Of a stretch of DNA of 5,192 bases, positions 1 to 5,192 are shown piece after piece (within the stretch, counting starts at the first letter, position 1; every line of letters starts with the position of its first letter). Below the pieces are notes generated by a model. The model ran no database searches, was not told where the DNA came from, and saw nothing but the letters and a program-made list of their open reading frames with translations. The stretch is from Lachnospiraceae bacterium UBA4316 (GTDB lineage: Bacteria; Bacillota; Clostridia; Lachnospirales; Lachnospiraceae). Both the position numbers and the translations under genes were made by a program. The stretch is from NCBI GenBank assembly GCA_002394535.1, contig DGUG01000124.1:1-5192 (forward strand), in the 5' to 3' direction.

Positions 1-149
1 CTCATATCATCCTGCTTCTTCTCGTCACGGGAAAATATCCTGATCTCTTTGATATCCGTTTCAAGAAACCTGTTAAGCACGGCATTACCGAAGGAACCGG
101 TTCCTCCGGTAATAAGCAGGGTTTTATCCTTGAAAATATTCTCAGTCAT
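1..149 (-). CDS. capE: CapE/FnlA/WbjB-type UDP-GlcNAc 4,6-dehydratase/5-epimerase, N-terminal 49 codons only
   Basis: Only the 5' end is in the window; the frame is open to the left edge. The visible protein begins MTENIFKDKTLL, has the nucleotide-binding loop TGGTGSFGNAV (14-24) and reaches FSRDEKKQDDM (39-49). This combination is highly characteristic of the soluble, inverting UDP-GlcNAc 4,6-dehydratases (CapE, FnlA, WbjB) rather than the large membrane type encoded just upstream. These enzymes dehydrate UDP-GlcNAc and epimerise C5, the first step toward UDP-L-FucNAc, normally completed by CapF/FnlB and CapG/FnlC. Known homologues often begin at the equivalent of Phe6, so this protein has a few extra N-terminal residues. 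The ATG at 149 is still well supported by GGGAGAG five bases upstream. The gene overlaps the end of the preceding dehydratase gene by 8 bases. The catalytic residues lie outside the window, so activity cannot be judged. Confidence 0.9.
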   Translation of the reverse strand, partial: MTENIFKDKTLLITGGTGSFGNAVLNRFLETDIKEIRIFSRDEKKQDDM

Positions 150-2067
150 TTGTTCTCTCCCATTTATGTGGTTTGTTATCATATGATGTGTCTATAGGAA
201 GGGTTCCGTCAGGATTCCTAAGCTGATAAGTCGGAACGATCTTCTTGACCCATTTTCGTATTGTAGCATCGTCTGTCTCATCTTTGGACAGCTCATTCAT
301 TACTTCCAGTTCCCGGAAAAACTCTTCTTCATCAAATTCAATAGGTTTGCCTATATGGATCTTACTGTTGGCGGTATCCTGCAATCCCTCTTCCTCCATC
401 AGCATTTCCTCATACAGCTTTTCTCCGGGACGCAGTCCCGTAAACTGGATCTGGATATCCTCTCCCGGAACATACCCCGACAGGCGGATAAGATTAATGG
501 CAAGGTCAAGTATCCTGACAGGCTCACCCATCTCAAGGACAAATATTTCTCCACCCTTTGCATATGCTCCCGCCTGCAGAACAAGAGATACCGCTTCAGG
601 TATGGTCATGAAATATCGTATGATGTTAGGATGCGTTACCGTTACCGGGCCTCCGGCCTCTATCTGCTTCTTAAACAGCGGAATAACGGACCCGTTACTC
701 CCCAGCACATTACCGAACCTTACCGCAACAAATTCCGTGTCGCTCTTCTGATTATAGGACTGTATGATCATCTCGCAGATCCGCTTGCTCGCACCCATTA
801 TATTAGTGGGATTAACAGCCTTGTCCGTGGATATCATGACAAATCTCTTTGTTTTATATTTAGATGCCGCCTCTGCAAGTTTCCATGTGCCCATTACATT
901 GTTTTTGATCGCTTCATTGGGCGAATCTTCCATAAGCGGAACGTGTTTATGGGCCGCAGCGTGATATACAATATCCGGATGGTACTTTTCAAATACCGAA
1001 TTGACCCTGTTCGTGTTACGAACACTTCCGATCAAAACCTTCAGATTAAGCTCAGGGTATTTGCGCATAAGCTCCTGCTGAATGGCATATGCACTGTTTT
1101 CGTAGATATCAAAAATAATAAGTTGTTTCGGCTTGTGAGTCGCTATCTGACGGCATAGTTCGCTTCCTATTGAACCGCCTCCGCCGGTAACAAGTATAAC
1201 CTGATCCTTTACGTAACTCATTACCGAATCAAGATCTATCTTGACCTGATCCCTTCCGAGAAGATCCGTAATATCAACCTTTCTGAGCTGGCTTACATTA
1301 ACCTCTCCGTTAACGAGCTGGTACATGCCTGGCAGCGTCTTGAGTTCGCATTTTGTCTGCTTGCATATCTCAAGTATTTCCCTGATCGTTGTTTTCGATG
1401 CAGTAGGCATAGCGATTATAATTTCGTCAATGTCGTATTTTACGGCATTTTCTATTATCGAGTCTCTGCCTCCTACTACCTTTACTCCGTGAATATAATT
1501 ACCGATCTTGGTGGAATCGTCATCGATCACGCACATCGCATTCTTTTCGATGTAGCTCGAAGATCTCATCTCTCTGATCAGTGAATTGCCGGCATCTCCC
1601 GCTCCGACAATCATTACATTTACGCTTTTTGCATTACTTACTCTCTTTTCTATAAAAGTCCGAAATGCCCTGTAGAAAAATCTTGTTATTGCCACAAGGA
1701 ACAGCAGAAATCCGCCGAAGAAGACGTAGCAGCTTCTCGGATATGTCCAGTGCAGAATCATATTAACCGTGATCATCTGGATGATGGCGGAGCTAAAACA
1801 TGCCCCGAATATATTGACCATCTCCGGGGCTCCGGCATATTCCCACAAACTCTGGTACAGGTGAAACAGCCAGAATAATATAAGCGTTATAATAATGGAA
1901 TACGGCAAAAACCTTATCGCCGTGTCAACGTATATCCTGTCGGGTATCTCTGCGACGGAAAAATCAAACCGAGCAAGGATCGCGAGAAAAGTCGCGGCTA
2001 TAACGCTCAGCGCGTCACAAAGCATAAGCCCTATTCGTCTGATTATAAGTTGTCTGCTTTTTATCAT
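142..2067 (-). CDS. capD: Membrane-anchored UDP-GlcNAc 4,6-dehydratase, CapD/WbpM/PglF type
   Basis: 641 residues, matching the large class of nucleotide-sugar dehydratases. The N-terminus has four membrane helices (about 12-32, 52-70, 83-104, 112-130) with YQSLWEYAG (71-79) between the second and third. A first Rossmann-like domain follows, with GAGDAG at 155-160. The catalytic short-chain dehydrogenase domain starts near 288: TGGGGSIGSE (294-303, NAD(P) binding), HAAAHKHVPLME (369-380), STDKA (413-417), NIMGASK (422-428), RFGNVLGSNGS (450-460) and GLRPGEKLYEE (544-554). The usual active-site Tyr of YxxxK is Met (M424, K428), as known for WbpM-type enzymes, while Asp415-Lys416 are kept. Known members convert UDP-GlcNAc to UDP-4-keto-6-deoxy-D-GlcNAc at the cytoplasmic membrane face, the precursor of D-FucNAc, D-QuiNAc or bacillosamine. 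The C-terminus is acidic (EFDEEEFF, 577-584). Start ATG at 2067 has GAAGG only four bases upstream, a short spacing. A candidate promoter lies just upstream. The 3' end overlaps the capE-like gene by 8 bases. Confidence 0.93.
   Translation of the reverse strand: MIKSRQLIIRRIGLMLCDALSVIAATFLAILARFDFSVAEIPDRIYVDTAIRFLPYSIIITLILFWLFHLYQSLWEYAGAPEMVNIFGACFSSAIIQMITVNMILHWTYPRSCYVFFGGFLLFLVAITRFFYRAFRTFIEKRVSNAKSVNVMIVGAGDAGNSLIREMRSSSYIEKNAMCVIDDDSTKIGNYIHGVKVVGGRDSIIENAVKYDIDEIIIAMPTASKTTIREILEICKQTKCELKTLPGMYQLVNGEVNVSQLRKVDITDLLGRDQVKIDLDSVMSYVKDQVILVTGGGGSIGSELCRQIATHKPKQLIIFDIYENSAYAIQQELMRKYPELNLKVLIGSVRNTNRVNSVFEKYHPDIVYHAAAHKHVPLMEDSPNEAIKNNVMGTWKLAEAASKYKTKRFVMISTDKAVNPTNIMGASKRICEMIIQSYNQKSDTEFVAVRFGNVLGSNGSVIPLFKKQIEAGGPVTVTHPNIIRYFMTIPEAVSLVLQAGAYAKGGEIFVLEMGEPVRILDLAINLIRLSGYVPGEDIQIQFTGLRPGEKLYEEMLMEEEGLQDTANSKIHIGKPIEFDEEEFFRELEVMNELSKDETDDATIRKWVKKIVPTYQLRNPDGTLPIDTSYDNKPHKWERTND
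155..161 (-). promoter_or_regulatory. Ribosome binding site of the capE-like gene
   Basis: GGGAGAG on the minus strand, with GGAG seven bases before the ATG at 149. It lies within the last codons of the capD-like gene and fixes the start of the capE-like gene despite the 8-base overlap. Confidence 0.7.
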
Positions 2068-2086
2068 AAAACCTTCACAATTCTTA

Positions 2087-3262
2087 TCATTTATTCAAAA
2101 GTTCATTATAGCAAACCGACCTTGCTATTGCAATTAAAGCAAGGGTACACAGCAGGAAAGGTGGCACGATAAAAAAGTTCTCCACAAATGATGCGGCAAG
2201 TATAGCAAATACCGCTGATACAGCAGATCTCGACTTAATGTTCTGCGCTGCTGCTTCTCTAAGGCCCAGAAGAGTCCTGATGAGCAGAAAAACCGTTACC
2301 GCAAACACTATAATCCCATGAACTATGAGAATGTCCAGAAGACCGTTGTGTACCTCGAACATTCCTCCCATCCAGTCAACATTTATCCTATATGAGCTCC
2401 CTATTCCGGTTAGCGGTGATTTTATAAACGCATTCCACAAATCAGCCCATATTTCATTTCTTCCGGAAATTACGTCTTTGTAAAAAATCCTGATATCTAT
2501 AGCCGCCGCAAAATGGCCAAGCCACACATAAACAAGGGATACGGCTATGGCTCCGAACGTCATCACGACAGTTATCAAGGTATAAAAAACCCTGTTTTTC
2601 CATACTCCGGCAGGAACGGCAAGTAGGACGGCGAACACAACAAGCCCGATAAGAGCACATCTTGCCCTGTACCAGGCAATAATGTTGTATCCCCATACAA
2701 ACATAAACAGAATAAACGCAAACAGAAAACGAGCCCCTGCTTTTTCTGTAGTTTTTAATCTTTCACGGAAAATGATAAATCCGGTGACAGCGAAAACAAA
2801 TCCCGTTATCAGTACAAGACCGCCGTAATTTGTATTGTATCCTTTAAAGTACCCTTTTACATCATAAGTCCAGTAAAAAAAATAAAATCCGATATATGTG
2901 CAAAACAAGCCAACGAACGTATCGGACAGTTTTATCCTGTCAGCCAGATAAATAGCGATCAGTACGTCCGCCTCCGTGAGCCACGCCCCCTTACCCGAAT
3001 CAACGATAAAAAGGTTTGCCGCCGCTATAATGCAGGCTGCTGTAATAAGAATGAAGAATTTATCGGTTATAGCCTGCTTAATCGGTATATAACACAAAAA
3101 CGTAACGACCAGAAAAACAAATGCAATCAATGTTCCGTACGGAGCAACCGCCTCATACCATGTATATTCATTCCAAAGCGAGACGGTCAGGATAACACAG
3201 GCTCCAAAAAGAACCATGTTGCCCGCGATAATTCTTTTTTCGCTGATGTTACCGTTTTCCAT
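2087..3262 (-). CDS. Wzy/WaaL-type O-antigen polymerase/ligase family membrane protein, complete
   Basis: 391 residues, typical for Wzy, with roughly 11-12 hydrophobic segments (for example about 16-28, 42-60, 68-86, 116-130, 146-165, 178-196, 203-220, 224-247, 306-329 and 364-381). Family marks in order: NTNYGG (143-148), an arginine-containing segment WYRARCALIG (197-206), then a polar loop between helices (about 248-305) with SGR (266-268), IW (271-272), PLTGIG (283-288) and VHN (304-306). This fits the Wzy_C/O-antigen ligase family, which acts on lipid-linked glycans outside the cytoplasm. The last 170 residues align along their length with the partial gene at 4696-5192, so the two are paralogues. 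Start ATG at 3262 has GAGGG nine bases upstream, lying inside the end of the flippase gene, which it overlaps by 14 bases. Its last bases contain a candidate promoter for the next gene. Polymerase is the likelier role beside a flippase, but ligase or another glycan transferase is possible. Confidence 0.88.
   Translation of the reverse strand: MENGNISEKRIIAGNMVLFGACVILTVSLWNEYTWYEAVAPYGTLIAFVFLVVTFLCYIPIKQAITDKFFILITAACIIAAANLFIVDSGKGAWLTEADVLIAIYLADRIKLSDTFVGLFCTYIGFYFFYWTYDVKGYFKGYNTNYGGLVLITGFVFAVTGFIIFRERLKTTEKAGARFLFAFILFMFVWGYNIIAWYRARCALIGLVVFAVLLAVPAGVWKNRVFYTLITVVMTFGAIAVSLVYVWLGHFAAAIDIRIFYKDVISGRNEIWADLWNAFIKSPLTGIGSSYRINVDWMGGMFEVHNGLLDILIVHGIIVFAVTVFLLIRTLLGLREAAAQNIKSRSAVSAVFAILAASFVENFFIVPPFLLCTLALIAIARSVCYNELLNK
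2098..2133 (-). promoter_or_regulatory. Candidate internal promoter upstream of the capD-like gene
   Basis: Reading the minus strand, TTGCAA (2133-2128, four of six matches to the -35 consensus) is followed by exactly 17 bases and then a perfect TATAAT (2110-2105). The -10 is preceded by TGC, making a full extended -10 (TGnTATAAT, 2113-2105). The start of transcription would fall near 2098, giving a leader of about 30 bases before the ATG at 2067. The site lies inside the last codons of the polymerase-like gene, so part of the match could be chance in AT-rich coding DNA. The combination of all three elements with ideal spacing is still notable. It would let the two dehydratase genes be transcribed apart from the upstream membrane genes. 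Confidence 0.5.
2120..2144. repeat. Short inverted repeat enclosing the candidate -35 element
   Basis: CCTTGCT (2120-2126) and AGCAAGG (2138-2144) are perfect 7-base inverted arms separated by 11 bases that contain the palindrome ATTGCAAT (2127-2133 plus 2134). The dyad is centred on the candidate -35 hexamer of the promoter described at 2098-2133. It could be an operator for a dimeric regulator or a weak hairpin. No T-run follows on the minus strand, so it is not an intrinsic terminator. It is also coding sequence (residues near ALIAIAR), so chance is a real alternative. Confidence 0.3.
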
Positions 3263-4703
3263 TGAGCTTTACCCTCACAGCAATAAACAGCTTTTCGGCT
3301 ATCTTTTTTACGTCCTTTATGTTCATTAATACGATTACTGCAAACAGAATTGTACAGACTGCATATTTCCACGGAATCCCGCCTATCATAGCGACAGACA
3401 TAGCTACAAGAATAAGATAACCGAACACGTCTGACAACAGATTATTTTCTATAACAACATACTTTCTTACAAACTTGTAGGCAAGAGACCACATCAGTGC
3501 ATAACTGACCGCGGTTGCAACAGCGGCTCCCATAGCCGAAAAATACGGTATAAGCGCAAGATTCATGGCAACATTTGCAACCGCCCCGATCCCCGTGGCA
3601 ATTCCCATAGACTTTGAATCCTTATACGCCAGACATATGGAGCCGAGAAATCCGGTCAATGCTCCGAATATTACCGATATCAAAAGCGGAGGAACATACA
3701 TCCACGCTTCGTAGAAATCCTTTTTAAACAAAAACGCAGCCACAGGATTGACGATCAATATCAAAAGTCCACACAATATTACCATAAAACTGTTGTAAGT
3801 CCTGTACATATCAGTAAAGAATTCCGCACTTTTCTCATCCTTATAGCTTTTTGTAGCAGACATTTGCCATGCCTGTGCAAAGATTCTCTGAAAAACCATC
3901 AATATGGCGGGAATCTTATATGCTACACCGTACACACCGTTAACTGCCGCTCCGCAAAGTGCGAGAACTATATATCTGTCTGCCGCATTGTTTATCCAGC
4001 TTCCGGTAGAATAGGCTATAAGCGGTGTTCCGTAACTCAACATCCGGTTTTTAAGCTCATTGTCTTCCGAAAGTTCATTTACAATTCCGGCGCGTCTGCC
4101 CAGTATCATCATGATTGCCGAGGCACTGGTAAATGCGATTATCTGCGAAAATATATAACCATTAAGACCTGTTTTTATCACCAGAAGAAATACAATATTA
4201 GACACTATGGTTATAAGAGTAGAAAAAACCGACCCGGTTACAACTATAGGCACTTCCTCGCATCCCTGGAAATAAAGAATCAGATATTCATAGAGAGAAT
4301 TTGTTATATATAATAAAGCAAAAAGAAGTACATACCACTTAACTGTGGCACTTACAAAAGCAAATGATACAATACACAACCCGACAACTATCGCATCAGC
4401 GCGAAATACAAATGAGAGCCCGATTTTCAGAATGCTGCCTCTCATTTCAGTATTTTCTATTCCAAAGCGAAGGGCGGCTTCTCCCATATTAAACGTAAGC
4501 ATCGGCACAAGCAGAAGAAGGGTAACCTGCATTATATCGGCAATTCCGTACTCATATGTGGTCAGAACACCGGTATAGAGCGGGACAAGCAGAAACACCA
4601 GTATTTTGGACACAAAATTACTGATGGTAAATAGCGCTATATTATCTGCCAGATACCGGTATCTGCTCTTTGTTTTTTCTCCGCTACCACTCATATCACT
4701 CAC
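3249..4703 (-). CDS. wzx: Wzx-type polysaccharide flippase (oligosaccharide flippase, MOP superfamily)
   Basis: 484 residues, the usual length for this family, and almost entirely hydrophobic with about 12-14 predicted membrane helices. The N-terminal stretch (about 17-80) with NFVSK (29-33), PLYTGVLT (41-48), EYG (51-53) and GEAALRFG (74-81) is typical of Wzx/RfbX proteins of Gram-positive bacteria. W236-N239 followed by ADRY (241-244) is another recurrent family pattern. Wzx proteins flip undecaprenyl-pyrophosphate-linked repeat units from the inner to the outer leaflet. The C-terminus is basic and cytoplasmic-looking (KKIAEKLF, then NGKR). Start choice is open: the GTG at 4703 overlaps the upstream stop by 8 bases but has no clear ribosome binding site. 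An in-frame ATG three codons later (4692-4694), one base after the upstream TGA, has a weak GTGAG upstream and looks at least as good. Either way translation is probably coupled to the upstream polymerase-like gene. The 3' end overlaps the next gene by 14 bases. The function is secure at family level; the substrate is unknown. Confidence 0.9.
   Translation of the reverse strand: MSDMSGSGEKTKSRYRYLADNIALFTISNFVSKILVFLLVPLYTGVLTTYEYGIADIMQVTLLLLVPMLTFNMGEAALRFGIENTEMRGSILKIGLSFVFRADAIVVGLCIVSFAFVSATVKWYVLLFALLYITNSLYEYLILYFQGCEEVPIVVTGSVFSTLITIVSNIVFLLVIKTGLNGYIFSQIIAFTSASAIMMILGRRAGIVNELSEDNELKNRMLSYGTPLIAYSTGSWINNAADRYIVLALCGAAVNGVYGVAYKIPAILMVFQRIFAQAWQMSATKSYKDEKSAEFFTDMYRTYNSFMVILCGLLILIVNPVAAFLFKKDFYEAWMYVPPLLISVIFGALTGFLGSICLAYKDSKSMGIATGIGAVANVAMNLALIPYFSAMGAAVATAVSYALMWSLAYKFVRKYVVIENNLLSDVFGYLILVAMSVAMIGGIPWKYAVCTILFAVIVLMNIKDVKKIAEKLFIAVRVKLNGKR
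3271..3276 (-). promoter_or_regulatory. Ribosome binding site of the complete polymerase-like gene
   Basis: GAGGGT on the minus strand, ending eight bases before the ATG at 3262. It sits inside the flippase coding sequence and supports this start and the 14-base gene overlap. Confidence 0.6.
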
Positions 4704-5192
4704 TGATGTTATATTTTGAATTCATAGCAAGTAAAATAAACAATACGTTAATTGAATAGTTGACCCATATCAGATCCACATCAAAAAATGATTCTATGCA
4801 TACCGCAAACAAAGCAATAAGCGAACTGCTTACCACTTTGTTATTCCTTATCCTGTCATGTATTCGTCCCCATGTTCCAAACATAAGATACAGCATCAGA
4901 ACAAAAACAGGCATGCCATGTATAACAAGTATGTTGTACATCGCGTTGTGAACATTGAACTCAAAGAAGGAGGTTATTGTCACTCCGGTACCTATTCCCG
5001 TCAGCGGCTTGTGCCTGAACAATTCCCAGAATTCAAGCCATATTGCTTCACGACCGGAAAAAAAATTCTTGTAAAAAAAGGGCATACGGAAGTTTACACC
5101 TGTTGTGCCAAGCCAGACATAAAACGCCACAAACAACAGCGAACCTAATGTTGCAAAAGCACACACAGTATAGAAAAAACCTTTTTTCTCCC
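4696..5192 (-). CDS. Wzy/WaaL-type O-antigen polymerase/ligase family membrane protein, 3' part (5' end beyond window)
   Basis: Partial gene: the frame stays open to the right edge, giving 164 visible codons ending in TGA at 4696-4698. A GTG at 5166 could be taken as a start, but the eight codons before it are open and align with the paralogue at 2087-3262, so the true start lies outside the window. Visible features, numbered within the fragment, are a membrane segment ending in YVWLG (24-28), then a polar loop with SGR (45-47), PLTGIG (62-67) and VHN (80-82), then IHG (90-92) and further hydrophobic segments. This Arg / GxG / His-Asn loop followed by membrane helices is the pattern of the Wzy_C (O-antigen ligase/polymerase) family, integral membrane enzymes that join undecaprenyl-linked glycan units on the outer face of the membrane. 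Polymerase versus ligase cannot be decided from sequence alone. The gene overlaps the downstream flippase gene by 8 bases if that starts at its GTG. Confidence 0.82.
   Translation of the reverse strand, partial: EKKGFFYTVCAFATLGSLLFVAFYVWLGTTGVNFRMPFFYKNFFSGREAIWLEFWELFRHKPLTGIGTGVTITSFFEFNVHNAMYNILVIHGMPVFVLMLYLMFGTWGRIHDRIRNNKVVSSSLIALFAVCIESFFDVDLIWVNYSINVLFILLAMNSKYNISE

Noticed and set aside
245..751. A 168-codon serine-rich open frame on the plus strand
   Set aside because: It is antisense to the capD-like gene. The serine and isoleucine richness reflects the reverse complement of acidic and hydrophobic codons, not a real low-complexity protein.
355..1158. A 267-codon open frame on the plus strand
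   Set aside because: It lies wholly antisense to the capD-like gene, has no ribosome binding site or family motif I recognise, and is explained by the codon pattern of the real gene opposite.
2120..2144. The inverted repeat as an intrinsic terminator
   Set aside because: The arms are only 7 bases with an 11-base loop, no T-run follows on either strand, and it sits before the stop codon of the gene.
3864..4313. A 149-codon open frame on the plus strand
   Set aside because: It is antisense to the flippase gene and its translation is rich in Cys, His, Tyr and Arg, as shadow frames of membrane-protein genes often are.
4708..4713. TATAAC on the minus strand as a -10 for the flippase gene
   Set aside because: No acceptable -35 hexamer lies 16-18 bases upstream, it is inside the upstream coding sequence, and it is too close to the start codon to leave a leader with a ribosome binding site.
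5164..5166. The GTG at 5166 as the real start of the partial polymerase-like gene
   Set aside because: The frame is open upstream to the window edge and the upstream residues align with the paralogue. A 156-residue protein would also lack most of the helices of the family.

Overview
The window is an interior piece of a surface-polysaccharide (capsule, exopolysaccharide or O-antigen-like) biosynthesis locus of the Wzx/Wzy-dependent type. Everything is on the minus strand, so transcription runs from high to low coordinates. Five genes fill almost the whole window: two partial ones at the edges and three complete ones between. No stretch over 300 bases lacks a gene. I see no RNA gene, mobile element, CRISPR array or convincing terminator.

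Order of transcription: (1) the 3' part of a Wzy/WaaL-type polymerase-ligase gene, entering from the right edge; (2) a complete Wzx-type flippase gene; (3) a complete second Wzy/WaaL-type gene, recognisably paralogous to (1); (4) a complete large membrane-anchored UDP-GlcNAc 4,6-dehydratase of the CapD/WbpM/PglF family; (5) the first 49 codons of a soluble CapE/FnlA/WbjB-type UDP-GlcNAc 4,6-dehydratase/5-epimerase, leaving at the left edge. Genes 1-2, 2-3 and 4-5 overlap by 8, 14 and 8 bases. Genes 3 and 4 are 19 bases apart. This tight packing indicates one operon with translational coupling.

How they would work together: the two dehydratases both draw on UDP-GlcNAc and open two sugar branches. 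The CapD type retains the C5 configuration and leads to D-sugars such as D-FucNAc, D-QuiNAc or bacillosamine. The CapE type inverts C5 and leads to L-FucNAc or a related L-sugar. The CapD-CapE neighbourhood recalls the Staphylococcus aureus type 5/8 capsule locus. The flippase would move lipid-linked repeat units across the membrane, and one or both Wzy-like proteins would polymerise or transfer them. No glycosyltransferase is in view, so the repeat-unit structure cannot be inferred.

Organism: the moderate to low GC, the GGAG-type ribosome binding sites and the style of the flippase and dehydratase proteins suggest a Firmicute, perhaps a clostridial (Lachnospiraceae-like) bacterium. This is inference from family resemblance only.

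The observations most worth a second look are the two paralogous polymerase-like genes flanking the flippase, and a good candidate internal promoter inside the 3' end of gene 3 that would drive the dehydratase pair separately. I did not find evidence of a wholly new type of system here.
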